From Loktanella sp. IMCC34160 (GTDB lineage Bacteria; Pseudomonadota; Alphaproteobacteria; Rhodobacterales; Rhodobacteraceae), in contig NZ_SELP01000001.1 in assembly GCF_004145845.1 (NCBI RefSeq), positions 186,001-250,000 on the forward strand: DNA of 64,000 nucleotides, written 5' to 3'. The notes under the pieces were generated by a model, which saw only the letters and a list, made by a program, of their open reading frames with translations, was not told the DNA's origin and ran no database searches. Of the stretch, positions 1 to 8,500 are shown in pieces. The translations under genes were made by a program, and so were the position numbers. Positions within the stretch are counted from its first letter, which is position 1; each line of letters starts with the position of its first letter.

Positions 1-1782
1 TCGTTGCCCGCCGGGGTGCAGGCGCTGACCAATTTCGTCACCGTGCCGGAGGTGTTGGTGCGTCGGATGGGGCAGGTGGGTCTGGTTGACACGGCGGACG
101 GTCCCCGTTTGCAGGCCGCTCTGAAACCGGGCCAGCGGCTGGTCAGCATTGGAGGGGACCTGTGGCGCTGGGACGGGTTCCGCGCCGGGGCCGAGGATGC
201 CCCATCAGCGGCGGCCCTGCGGTTGCAGCAGTTGAACCGGCTGGTCGAGCTAAAGCGCGATCTGGAGGAGGCCAACGCCAAGGCCGACGGCGCGCGCATG
301 GCGCATGAGGCGTTGACCCAGCGGTTGGCCGATCTGACCGATGCCGATCAGGCGGCCCGCACGGCCCGGCGTGAGGCGGACAGGCTGGTGGCCGAGGCAA
401 ACCGCGCCCTGTCGCGGGCCGAGGCAGACCGGAACCTTGCCGAGGGCAAGCTGGAAAGCTCTGGCCTTGCCGTGAAGCGGCACGAGGAAGAGGCGATGGG
501 CGCCCGCGCCTCGATGGCCGAGGCCGAGAAGTCCGCCCGTGACCTGCCCGATCTGGGTGATGCCCGCGCTGCGGTCGAAGATATCAAGGTCACCGTCGAA
601 GCTGCCCGAATGACCATGATGGCCAAGCGGTCGGCCCATGACGAAGTGCGCCGCGAAGGCGAGGCCCGGTTGAAGCGCAGCCAGGAGATCACCAAGGAAA
701 TCTCGGGCTGGAAACACCGGTTGGAAACTGCCTCGAAACGGTCGGCGGAATTGGCCGAGCGCAAGGTCGCAACCGAAGAAGAGCTGGCCGAGGCGACGGC
801 CGCGCCCGAGGAAATCGCGATCAAGCGCGAGGAATTGTCCGAGGCGATCGACGAGGCCGAGGCACGCCGGAAGACGGCGGCAGACAAACTGGCCGAAGCG
901 GAAACCGCCCTGCGTGACGCGCAGATGGCCGAACGGGAGACCGAACGTGCCGCGTCCGAGGCCCGCGAGGCCCGCGCCCGTGCCGAGGCCCGCAACGATG
1001 CCGCCCGCGAAACCGTGGCCTATGCCGCCGAACGGATCATGGAGGCGCAAGAGGTCACGCCGGACAAGCTGCTTGAGACCTTGGACGCGGACCCTGAGAA
1101 GATGCCGCCCTCCGAGCAGATCGAGGCACAGGTCAATGCCCTGAAACGGCAACGCGACGCGCTGGGTGCGGTGAACCTTCGGGCCGAGGAGGACGCCAAG
1201 GAGGTCCAGCAGGAATTCGATACGCTGACCAACGAAAAGCAGGATCTGGAAGACGCGATCAAGGCGCTGCGCACCGGGATTGCCAGCCTGAACAAGGAGG
1301 GCCGCGAACGGCTGCTGACTGCCTTCGAACAGGTCAACGAAAACTTTGGCCTGTTGTTCACCCACCTGTTCGGCGGGGGCGAGGCCAAGCTGGTCATGGT
1401 CGAAAGCGACGATCCGCTGGATGCGGGGCTTGAGATCATGTGCCAGCCGCCGGGCAAGAAACTGGCCACCCTGTCGCTGCTGTCCGGGGGGGAACAGACC
1501 CTGACGGCGCTGGCGCTGATCTTCGCGGTGTTCCTTGCCAACCCGGCCCCGATCTGTGTGCTGGACGAGGTGGACGCGCCGCTAGACGATGCCAACGTGA
1601 CCCGGTTCTGTGACCTTCTGGACGAGATGTGCCGCCGGACCGATACAAGGTTCCTGATCATCACCCACCACGCGGTGACCATGGCCCGCATGGACCGACT
1701 GTTCGGGGTGACGATGCAGGAAAAAGGCGTCAGCCAGCTGGTCAGCGTCGACCTGAAGAAGGCCGAACAGATGGTCGCCTGA
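1..1782 (+). CDS. smc: Chromosome segregation protein SMC, C-terminal part (5' truncated by window)
   Basis: The reading frame is open from the first base, so this is the C-terminal ~593 residues of a protein of roughly 1150. It starts near the end of the hinge, continues as a long Ala/Glu/Arg-rich coiled coil (about residues 70-430 of the visible part), and ends in the ABC-type head with the signature LSLLSGGEQ and the Walker B/D-loop stretch CVLDEVDAPLDD. SMC dimers with ScpAB organise and help segregate the chromosome. The signature and Walker B motifs look intact. It is followed by a pair of hairpins and a convergent gene. Confidence 0.95.
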   Translation, partial: SLPAGVQALTNFVTVPEVLVRRMGQVGLVDTADGPRLQAALKPGQRLVSIGGDLWRWDGFRAGAEDAPSAAALRLQQLNRLVELKRDLEEANAKADGARMAHEALTQRLADLTDADQAARTARREADRLVAEANRALSRAEADRNLAEGKLESSGLAVKRHEEEAMGARASMAEAEKSARDLPDLGDARAAVEDIKVTVEAARMTMMAKRSAHDEVRREGEARLKRSQEITKEISGWKHRLETASKRSAELAERKVATEEELAEATAAPEEIAIKREELSEAIDEAEARRKTAADKLAEAETALRDAQMAERETERAASEAREARARAEARNDAARETVAYAAERIMEAQEVTPDKLLETLDADPEKMPPSEQIEAQVNALKRQRDALGAVNLRAEEDAKEVQQEFDTLTNEKQDLEDAIKALRTGIASLNKEGRERLLTAFEQVNENFGLLFTHLFGGGEAKLVMVESDDPLDAGLEIMCQPPGKKLATLSLLSGGEQTLTALALIFAVFLANPAPICVLDEVDAPLDDANVTRFCDLLDEMCRRTDTRFLIITHHAVTMARMDRLFGVTMQEKGVSQLVSVDLKKAEQMVA

Positions 1783-1787
1783 GACTG

Positions 1788-1850
1788 GTAGGGTGGGTCA
1801 AGACCCACCTTACTTGCGCGGATCGTAGGGTGGGTTTCAACCCACCCCTG
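1788..1850. repeat. Pair of REP-like hairpins at the convergent smc/mltB junction
   Basis: Two near-perfect palindromes lie between the smc stop and the 3' end of the next gene: GGTGGGTC-AA-GACCCACC at 1792-1809 and GGGTGGGTT-TC-AACCCACCC at 1828-1847. The same hairpin sequence recurs at 10773-10790, also at a convergent junction. They may act as a two-way transcription end or mRNA 3' protection; there is no clear T-tract. The repeat family is inferred from the copies in this window only. Confidence 0.75.
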
Positions 1851-1853
1851 CCG

Positions 1854-3026
1854 CTACAATCGGTTCAACAGATCGCGCGTCGGCCATGCGTCGGCCGGCA
1901 ATCCCAGCCGCTCCTGTTCGGTCTGGACCGCCTCGCGGGTTTTTTCGCCGATGATCCCGTCAATGCCGCCAACGTCATGGCCACGCGCCTCCAGCTTGCG
2001 TTGCAGGGTCATCACCTCTTCCCCCGACAGGGGCGGAGTTGGGTTGCCCGCGTCATAGACCGGCGCGCCCATGATCCGGGCGCCGAAATAGGCGGCGGTG
2101 GTCACATAGACCATCGACTGGTTCCATTCGAAATAGACATGGAAGTTCGGGTAGGCGAGGAAGGCCGGGCCGTTCCGCCCCATGGGCAACAGGACGGAAG
2201 CGGGCAACCGGCCCGGACCAAGGTCGCCCGAACGGGCGCGGACGCCAAGGCGTTCCCAGTCCCGGACGCTCATTTCATGGTTCAGCCCCGTCAGGGACCA
2301 GTCCAGCGTGTCGGGAACAACGATTTCCTGCAGCCACGGTTCATTCGGGCGCCAGCCGAGCGAGGACAGCACCTGCGCCCCGGACATGAGCGCGTCGGCA
2401 GAGGACCCTTTGAGGTCTACATGCCCGTCGCCGTCGCCATCCCGCCCGTTTTCGATGATGTCGCCGGGCAGCATCTGCACCTGTCCGATTTCACCGGCCC
2501 AGGCGCCGGTCGTGCGGATTGGGTCGAAATCGCCCCGGGTGTACAGCTCCAGCGCGGCAAAGACCTGCGGTCGGAACAACTCGGGGCGGCGGCAGTCGTG
2601 CGACAAGGTGACAAGCGCGTTGAGCGTGTTGAAATTGCCCTGCACCTGCCCGAAATCCGTCTCGAATGCCCAGAATGCAAGGAGGACGCCACGGGGTATC
2701 CCGAATTCGCGTTCGATCCGGCGGAAGGTTGCATCGTTTCGCTGGCCGTAGATGGCGGCATTGTCGATCCGGTTCTGCGAGATGAGCGAGCGGCTGAAGC
2801 TGATGAAATCCTTCTGGAAGACCCCCTGCCGCCGGTCGGCGTTGATGACGTCCTGATCCTGCCGCGCATTGGCGAAAAAGGCATTCACGGTGGCGGCGTC
2901 ATAGCCCATGGACCGGGCCTCCTGCCGCAATCCATCGACAAAGCCCGTAAAACTTCCCCCGCATCCCTGCGCGGCGGCGCCGGTTCCGAGAAGAAGTGTT
3001 GCGGCAAGGGTCAAGGCGCTGCGCAT
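1854..3026 (-). CDS. Lytic murein transglycosylase, MltB-like, with peptidoglycan-binding domain
   Basis: A 390-residue exported enzyme that would cleave the glycan strands of peptidoglycan non-hydrolytically in the periplasm. The ATG at 3026 is chosen because a signal peptide (Leu/Ala-rich, ending GAAAQG) follows at once and GGAG lies 7-8 bases upstream; longer in-frame starts lack this. Residues ~20-310 are the SLT_2/MltB-type catalytic domain, with the probable catalytic Glu in FWAFETDFG. A PG_binding_1 domain with LSGEEVMTLQRKLEARG occupies the last ~60 residues. The gene is convergent with smc and divergent from the receiver gene at 3306. Confidence 0.88.
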   Translation of the reverse strand: MRSALTLAATLLLGTGAAAQGCGGSFTGFVDGLRQEARSMGYDAATVNAFFANARQDQDVINADRRQGVFQKDFISFSRSLISQNRIDNAAIYGQRNDATFRRIEREFGIPRGVLLAFWAFETDFGQVQGNFNTLNALVTLSHDCRRPELFRPQVFAALELYTRGDFDPIRTTGAWAGEIGQVQMLPGDIIENGRDGDGDGHVDLKGSSADALMSGAQVLSSLGWRPNEPWLQEIVVPDTLDWSLTGLNHEMSVRDWERLGVRARSGDLGPGRLPASVLLPMGRNGPAFLAYPNFHVYFEWNQSMVYVTTAAYFGARIMGAPVYDAGNPTPPLSGEEVMTLQRKLEARGHDVGGIDGIIGEKTREAVQTEQERLGLPADAWPTRDLLNRL

Positions 3027-3220
3027 TTGGTGCTCCGGCTGTTGGTTTTGGGGCAGGTTAGCAGCCTGTTCCTGTCTGACAAGGTGTGGGTGCCGAAATC
3101 GGGAGTGGGCCAGACGTCGGTCAAAAGCTGCCGAAAATGAGCGCAGGGGCGGCAGAACTTTGCGCATTTCGGCGATTTCTGTGGATAGGTCTGTGGGCAA
3201 TCAACCGGGGGTAGCGCATG

Positions 3221-3235
3221 TTAACCATTCGTTAA
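3221..3235 (+). promoter_or_regulatory. CtrA-type binding box
   Basis: TTAACCATTCGTTAAC (3221-3236) matches both the classical CtrA site TTAA-N7-TTAA and the rhodobacterial form TTAAC-N5-GTTAAC with no mismatch. It lies 71 bp before the ATG of the receiver-like gene at 3306 and ~195 bp before the divergent transglycosylase start, so the receiver gene is the more likely target. Binding is inferred from the motif alone. Confidence 0.7.
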
Positions 3236-3305
3236 CACCTCGGGCAGATGCAGGATTTGGGTTGGTCGCGGTGATTGATGAGTTGCGGGTATTTGGGGCT
3301 TGAAA

Positions 3306-3692
3306 ATGAATATTTTGATTGCAGAAAGCAATGCGGCGCTCGCCGAGATCTGGGCGCGACATTTGGAACGGATGGGGCATAGCGTCGAAATCGCGGGAAC
3401 CGCCGATGACGCGGTCGCGGCGATTGCCCTGACCCGGCCAGAGGTCATTCTGATCAACCTTGTCCTCGACGAGGGGAGCGCGCTGGGCGTAGCTGACTAT
3501 GCGCGCATCCGCTGCCCCGATACCAACATCGTCTTCGTGACGGATACACGGTTCTTCTCGGATGGGTCGATCTTCAATTTTTCACCCAACGCCCGGGCCC
3601 TGATCAAGGCAGAGACGGACCCGGACGATCTGGCGGCCATTGTCGAACACTATGGCCGCCCCGTCGCATCAGCCGCGCCCGTGCGGCTCTGA
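3306..3692 (+). CDS. Degenerate CheY-like receiver protein
   Basis: A 128-residue single-domain response-regulator-like protein with no output domain. It opens MNILIAESN, where the usual acidic pair is reduced to Glu7-Ser8. The phospho-acceptor position after the third strand (VILINLVLDEGSALG) is Asn51 instead of Asp. The conserved Thr (VFVTDT) and Lys (ALIKAETD) positions are kept. It is therefore probably not phosphorylated in the normal way and may act by protein-protein contact. The ATG at 3306 is preferred over a TTG two codons upstream. A CtrA box sits 71 bp upstream, and the 3' end overlaps the convergent next gene by 24 bp. Confidence 0.8.
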   Translation: MNILIAESNAALAEIWARHLERMGHSVEIAGTADDAVAAIALTRPEVILINLVLDEGSALGVADYARIRCPDTNIVFVTDTRFFSDGSIFNFSPNARALIKAETDPDDLAAIVEHYGRPVASAAPVRL

Positions 3693-4643
3693 CAGGTTCA
3701 GGACCGGGCCGGTCGGAACGATCCGGTGCGGATTGATCGTGTCGTGGCTGTAGTGGTAGTGCCGCGTGATGTGATCGAAATGCACCGTCTCGGCCACCCC
3801 GGGGATCTGATACAGTTCGCGGGTGTAGGCCCATAGGTTCGGGTAGTCGACAAGCCGCTTGCGGTTGCACTTGAAGTGGCCGTGATAGACGGGATCGAAC
3901 CGGATCAACGTGGTGAAGAGCCGCCAATCCGCCTCGGTCAGCCGGTCCCCCATCAGATAGCGGTTCTGTCCCAGCCGGTCTTCCAGCCAGTCCAGGCTGT
4001 CGAACAGCGGGCCAACCGCGGCGTCATAGGCCTCTTGCGTGGTGGCAAAGCCGCTTTTGTAGACGCCGTTGTTAACGGTGTCGTAGATGCGGGCGTTGAC
4101 CGGTTCGATCGCCTCGCGCAGGTCCTCCGGCCAATAGTCGGCGGTGTTGCCGGTGATCCCGTCAAAGGCCGAATTGAACATGCGGATGATTTCAGAGCTT
4201 TCGTTGGACACGATGGTCTTGGTCACCTTGTCCCAGAGGATCGGCACAGTCACACGGCCGGAGATCTTGGGATCGGCCCGGAGATAGATGTCGCGGGCGA
4301 ATTCGGACCCGAACAGCAAATCGCCGGTCGCGCCGGGAAAATCGGTCGAGAAGGTCCAGCCGTCCGACAGCATGTCGGGGTGCACGACGGAAACGCCAAT
4401 ATGATCCTCCAGCCCCTTCAAGGCGCGGAAGATCAGCGTGCGGTGCGCCCAAGGACAGGCGTAGGACACATAGAGGTGATAACGCCCGGATTCCGCCTTG
4501 AACCCGGCCTCGCCCGTTGGCCCCGCCGACCCGTCTGCGGTGATCCAGTTGCGGAAGGTTGTCGTGGTCCGGACGAAGGCCCCCCCGGTCTTGGAAGTGT
4601 CATACCAGGTGTCCTGCCAGACGCCGTCAACAAGCTTGCCCAT
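3669..4643 (-). CDS. Glutathionyl-hydroquinone reductase (Xi-class GST, YqjG/ECM4-like)
   Basis: A 324-residue cytosolic enzyme of the Xi glutathione-transferase class, which reduces glutathionyl-hydroquinones. The N-terminal thioredoxin-like half contains the class motif YACPWAHRT with catalytic Cys63 and the glutathione-contact region VPILWDK...SNESSEII. The C-terminal half is helical with MGDRLTEADWRLF and the typical ending FDHITRHYHYSHDTINPHRIVP. Length agrees with the family. A strong ribosome site (GGAG) precedes the ATG. It overlaps tail-to-tail with the receiver gene. Confidence 0.92.
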   Translation of the reverse strand: MGKLVDGVWQDTWYDTSKTGGAFVRTTTTFRNWITADGSAGPTGEAGFKAESGRYHLYVSYACPWAHRTLIFRALKGLEDHIGVSVVHPDMLSDGWTFSTDFPGATGDLLFGSEFARDIYLRADPKISGRVTVPILWDKVTKTIVSNESSEIIRMFNSAFDGITGNTADYWPEDLREAIEPVNARIYDTVNNGVYKSGFATTQEAYDAAVGPLFDSLDWLEDRLGQNRYLMGDRLTEADWRLFTTLIRFDPVYHGHFKCNRKRLVDYPNLWAYTRELYQIPGVAETVHFDHITRHYHYSHDTINPHRIVPTGPVLNLSEPHGRG

Positions 4644-4871
4644 CGTGATCTCCTTTCAGTTCCCAACAGACCTAGTCCTTTGCGGGGCCGGGATCACCCC
4701 CGCTGCGGGCGCAGGTGGCCTGCGCAGATGCACAGGAGGGCTGGTAGTGGTCCAAAGGTGGCGATCCACCATATGCTGTGTCGGGCAGAGAAGAACCTTT
4801 GTGATACAAAAGGTTAACTTGATTTCAATCCAATATGCGCCATGATCCGCCCCGGATGGAGGAGACTTAGG

Positions 4872-5222
4872 ATGTCCGATTTCTTGCCCGAAGCGGTCCG
4901 CAAGGGACTGGAAGATGCCCGAAAGGCTGCGCTGCGCCGGTCGTCCCGGCTGTGCGTGCACGTGGATGACAAGGTCTATCGCGTGCTTCGGCTTTGGGAT
5001 GGCGGGTTCAGCACGGATGCCGAAGACGCGCCGCATCTGCGCGGCTATGTCGACCTCTACGATGGCATGCGCCACCTGTCGTCCTGCCTTGTCGTCGCCT
5101 CGGAACAGCAGGGCGATGAAATGGTGTTCGAATTCAAGTGGAACACGGCCGTGTCCGACCGTCCCGCCGCGGATTTCGTGCGGGAACAGGACGCGCCGGT
5201 CGCCCTGATCACCGCACGCTAG
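4872..5222 (+). CDS. Conserved hypothetical protein, 116 aa
   Basis: A small soluble protein with no signal peptide or membrane segment. The ATG at 4872 (MSDFLPEAVRKG) is chosen because GGAGGAG sits ~8 bases before it; an upstream in-frame ATG at 4842 has no such site. The sequence has an N-terminal helix, then a mixed alpha/beta body with a Tyr/Asp-rich centre (YVDLYDGMRHLSSCLV). I do not recognise a named family, though it resembles small conserved Rhodobacterales proteins. About 40 bp upstream lies TTGATTTCAATCCA (4819-4832), one mismatch from an FNR-type box; this may be chance. Confidence 0.72.
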   Translation: MSDFLPEAVRKGLEDARKAALRRSSRLCVHVDDKVYRVLRLWDGGFSTDAEDAPHLRGYVDLYDGMRHLSSCLVVASEQQGDEMVFEFKWNTAVSDRPAADFVREQDAPVALITAR

Positions 5223-5225
5223 ACG

Positions 5226-6398
5226 CTACTGCAAATCGGAAAACGCGGATTGCAGGCGGGCGACCGCCTCTTCCACGATGTCGCGCCGGGTGGCGAGGTT
5301 GAACCGCAGGAAGGTTTCCCCGCCCGCGCCGAAACCCGGCCCGGGGCTGGCAGCGATCTTCGCCGTTTCGCGCACCCGCTTGTCGACCTCGTCAATGGTC
5401 ATGCCGGTATCCGCGAAATCGACCCAGGCCAGGTAGGTGGATTGTAGTGGCAGGGACCGCACGCCGGGAATGGCATTCACGCCCGTGTCAAAGATTTTCC
5501 GGTTTTGATCCAGATAGGCCATCTGTTCGTCGACCCATTTGGCGCCTTCCGGGGAATAGGCGGCCTCGATCATCTTCAGGGCGATGACGCCGGGCCCATA
5601 GTCCAGCTGTGACAGACGATTGACCAGCGCGGCGCGCAACCCGTCATCGGGGATGATCAGGTTGCCGGTCCGTTGCCCTGCGATGTTGAAGGTCTTGGAG
5701 GCGGCGGTCAGGATCACCATCCGGTCCTGATGATCCGGGGCGGCCACATGCATCGGCACGAAGGTTTCGCCGGGATAGACAAGGTCGTGGTGGATTTCGT
5801 CTGCCACGATCACCAGGTTGTTGCGGGCGGCGAAGTCCGCGACCGCGCGCAACTCGTCCGCGGTCCACAGCCGCCCCGTGGGATTCTGCGGTGAACACCA
5901 GATCAGGATCTTCTCGCGGCCGGTCAGGCGACTTTGTGCATCGTCCAGATCCAACTCGTACCGGTCGCCGTCGCGACGCAGGGGGCATTCCGTCATCACC
6001 CGGTCATTCTTGCGGATCTTGATCGCGAATTCGTGGTAGACGGGGGAAAAGACGACGGCGGCATCGCCCGGTTCGGAGTAGGTTTGCAGGGACAGAGCAA
6101 TTGCATTGCCCAGCCCTTGCGATGTCACGATCCAGTTCGTGTCGATGTCCCAGTTGTGCCGGGTCTTCATCCACCATTGGATCGCGTTGCGATAAGCGGG
6201 ATATTCCCAGGAATAGCCAAAGACCCCGTGATCGGCGGCGGCGCGTATGGCGTCGCGCACGCAATCGGCGGTGGGATAGTCGGAATCGGCGGTCCACATC
6301 GCCAAGCCGTCATCGGGGGAGACACCGAACAGGGCGTCCATCTTGTCCCACTTGGTGCTTTGGGTGCCGCGGCGGTCTACAGGGTCATCAAAACTCAT
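5226..6398 (-). CDS. PLP-dependent C-S lyase, MalY/PatB family
   Basis: A 390-residue fold-type I aminotransferase-like enzyme, most likely a cystathionine beta-lyase (EC 4.4.1.13) releasing thiol, pyruvate and ammonia from cystathionine or cysteine conjugates. Diagnostic stretches are CSPQNPTGRLW, VADEIHHDLVYPG (Asp contacting the PLP nitrogen) and the Schiff-base lysine in AASKTFNIAGQRTG. The ATG at 6398 (MSFDDPVDRRG) follows a clear AAGGAG site; longer upstream starts would run into the def leader. It is divergent from def. Confidence 0.88.
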   Translation of the reverse strand: MSFDDPVDRRGTQSTKWDKMDALFGVSPDDGLAMWTADSDYPTADCVRDAIRAAADHGVFGYSWEYPAYRNAIQWWMKTRHNWDIDTNWIVTSQGLGNAIALSLQTYSEPGDAAVVFSPVYHEFAIKIRKNDRVMTECPLRRDGDRYELDLDDAQSRLTGREKILIWCSPQNPTGRLWTADELRAVADFAARNNLVIVADEIHHDLVYPGETFVPMHVAAPDHQDRMVILTAASKTFNIAGQRTGNLIIPDDGLRAALVNRLSQLDYGPGVIALKMIEAAYSPEGAKWVDEQMAYLDQNRKIFDTGVNAIPGVRSLPLQSTYLAWVDFADTGMTIDEVDKRVRETAKIAASPGPGFGAGGETFLRFNLATRRDIVEEAVARLQSAFSDLQ

Positions 6399-6492
6399 CA
6401 CAGGTCTCCTTGCTTGGCGCCACGCTAGCGCAGCCGCTGTCAGGCGCAAGCCCATGTTGCGCAGCGGCATTGCATCGCTTACATGGCCTGTC

Positions 6493-7014
6493 ATGAGCCT
6501 GAGACCGATCCTGATCCATCCCGATCCGCGCCTGAAAAAGGTCTGCGATCCGGTGACCGAGCTGTCCGACGATATTCGCCGGCTGGCCGATGATATGCTG
6601 GAAACCATGTATGACGCGCCGGGCGTCGGCCTTGCCGCGCCGCAGGTGGGTGTCATGTCGCGGATGCTGACCATGGATTGCGTCAAGGAAGAGGGTGCCG
6701 ATCCGCAGCCGATGGTCTTGATCAACCCGGAAATTACCTGGGTCTCAGAGGACACCAACGTCTACGAAGAAGGCTGTCTGTCGATCCCCGAACAATACGC
6801 CGAGGTGACCCGCCCCGCCGAGGTCGACGTGACATGGCTTGGTCTGGATGGGAAGACCCACGCCGACCGGTTCAGCGGACTATGGGCCACCTGCGTCCAG
6901 CACGAGATCGACCATTTGAACGGTAAGCTGTTCATTGATTATCTGAAGCCGCTGAAACGCCAGATGATCACCCGCAAGATGCAGAAACTGAAGCGGGAAC
7001 AGGCACGCGGCTGA
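6493..7014 (+). CDS. def: Peptide deformylase
   Basis: A 173-residue metalloenzyme that removes the formyl group from the N-terminal methionine of new proteins. All three family motifs are intact: GVGLAAPQVG, EGCLSIP (metal-ligand Cys) and QHEIDHLNGKLF (two His ligands and catalytic Glu). The start at MSLRPILIHPDPRL matches the family. It leads the unit def - def-like - fmt, which covers both removal and addition of the formyl group. Confidence 0.95.
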   Translation: MSLRPILIHPDPRLKKVCDPVTELSDDIRRLADDMLETMYDAPGVGLAAPQVGVMSRMLTMDCVKEEGADPQPMVLINPEITWVSEDTNVYEEGCLSIPEQYAEVTRPAEVDVTWLGLDGKTHADRFSGLWATCVQHEIDHLNGKLFIDYLKPLKRQMITRKMQKLKREQARG

Positions 7015-7049
7015 CCCGCGTTTCGTCCAGCCCGACCGGAGGAGCCCCA

Positions 7050-7547
7050 ATGCCTCATCGCCCGTTCCTGATGTGGCCGCATAAGGGGCTGCGCACCCCC
7101 GCCGACCCGGTGGTCGAGATCACCGACGACATTCGCGCCATCTGGGACGAGATGATCATGGCGATGGAGGAGATGCCGGGCGTCGGCCTTGCCGCCGTGC
7201 AACTGGGCATTCCGTTGCGCCTTGCCGTGGTCGATGCCTCGAACGACCGGGGCCGTGCGGTGCGCATGGCCAACCCCGAGGTGCTTCACGCGTCAATCGA
7301 GTTTCGTGACCACGAGGAAGCCTCGCCCAATCTGCCGGGCGTGTCCGCCAAGATCAGCCGCCCCCGTGCGGTGACGGTGCGGTTTGTGAACGAGGCGGGG
7401 GAACAGGAAGATCGCGATTTCGTGGGCCTTTGGGCGACGTCCGTCCAGCACCAGATCGACCACCTGAACGGGCAGATGTATTTCGACCGTCTGTCCAAGA
7501 CCAAGCGCGACATGCTGTTGCGCAAGGCAAAGAAGCTGAAGGGCTAG
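7050..7547 (+). CDS. Peptide deformylase-like protein, probably inactive
   Basis: A 165-residue paralogue of the preceding deformylase. Motif I is kept ([10 protein letters not shown]). Motif II, normally EGCLSxP, reads EASPNLPGV, so the metal-binding Cys is lost. Motif III, normally HExxDH, reads HQIDHLNG, so the catalytic Glu is Gln. Two essential residues are thus missing while the fold-determining parts remain, which points to a non-catalytic role or different chemistry. A strong GGAGGAG site precedes the ATG, and fmt begins 4 bp after its stop, so it is co-expressed with active def and fmt. Confidence 0.88.
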   Translation: MPHRPFLMWPHKGLRTPADPVVEITDDIRAIWDEMIMAMEEMPGVGLAAVQLGIPLRLAVVDASNDRGRAVRMANPEVLHASIEFRDHEEASPNLPGVSAKISRPRAVTVRFVNEAGEQEDRDFVGLWATSVQHQIDHLNGQMYFDRLSKTKRDMLLRKAKKLKG

Positions 7548-7551
7548 GCCG

Positions 7552-8451
7552 ATGCGTGTCGTCTTTATGGGAACGCCAGAGTTCTCGGTCCCGGTGCTGG
7601 AGGCATTGGTCGCGGCCGGGCACGATGTGGCCTGTGTCTTTTCCCAGCCGCCCCGCCCGGCGGGGCGTGGCAAGAAGGACCGCCCGTCGCCAGTTCAGGC
7701 CCGGGCCGAGGCGCTGGGCCTTCCGGTCCGCCATCCGCTGAACTTCAAAGACCCGGCAGAGGTGCAGGCCTTTGCCGATCTGCGGGTCGATGTGGCCGTT
7801 GTTGTGGCCTATGGGCTGATCCTGCCGCAGGCGCTGCTGGACGCGCCCACGCAGGGGTGTCTGAACATCCATGCCTCGCTTTTGCCGCGCTGGCGCGGGG
7901 CGGCGCCAATCCATCGGGCGATCATGGCGGGTGATGCAGAGACCGGGGTTTGCATCATGCAGATGGAGGCGGGGCTGGACACCGGCCCGGTCTTGCTGCG
8001 CAAGGCGACCCCCATCGGGGCCGAGGAAACCACGGGCGAACTGCATGACCGCCTGTCGGCGCTTGGGGCCACGGCGATTGTCGAGGCGCTGGAGCGCCTG
8101 CCAGACCTGACGCCAGAGCCGCAGCCAGAGGCAGGCGTCACCTATGCCGCCAAAATCGACAAGGCCGAGGCGGCCATCGACTGGACCCGACCAGCGGAAG
8201 AGGTCAGCCGCCTGATCCGGGGACTGTCGCCCTTCCCCGGCGCCTGGACCCTGATCAACGGCGAGAGGGTCAAATTCCACGGCGCCCGCGTGGTGCCGGG
8301 GCAGGGCGCGCCCGGTGCGGTTCTGGGCGGGTTCACCGTGGCCTGTGGCGTGGGCGCGGTCGAGATCACCCGCGTGCAGCGCGAGGGCAAACGCGCCATG
8401 CCCGCCGAAGAGGTTTTGCGCGGCATGACCCTGCCCGCACGTCTGGGATAG
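7552..8451 (+). CDS. fmt: Methionyl-tRNA formyltransferase
   Basis: A 299-residue cytosolic enzyme that formylates initiator Met-tRNA using 10-formyltetrahydrofolate. The N-terminal formyltransferase domain opens [19 protein letters not shown] and contains the active-site region [18 protein letters not shown] (Asn, His) with the downstream Asp in [13 protein letters not shown]. The C-terminal ~90 residues form the OB-like tRNA-binding domain. It sits immediately behind the two deformylase-type genes in one transcription unit. Confidence 0.95.
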   Translation: MRVVFMGTPEFSVPVLEALVAAGHDVACVFSQPPRPAGRGKKDRPSPVQARAEALGLPVRHPLNFKDPAEVQAFADLRVDVAVVVAYGLILPQALLDAPTQGCLNIHASLLPRWRGAAPIHRAIMAGDAETGVCIMQMEAGLDTGPVLLRKATPIGAEETTGELHDRLSALGATAIVEALERLPDLTPEPQPEAGVTYAAKIDKAEAAIDWTRPAEEVSRLIRGLSPFPGAWTLINGERVKFHGARVVPGQGAPGAVLGGFTVACGVGAVEITRVQREGKRAMPAEEVLRGMTLPARLG

Positions 8452-8500
8452 GCATCTCTTTCCCGGTGACGCTGCGCCTTGCCCATGCTAGGGCGAGGAT

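Noticed and set aside
4819-4832. FNR-like box TTGATTTCAATCCA before the 116-residue protein
   Set aside because: One mismatch in a short motif, single copy, and no anaerobic function next to it; too weak to list.
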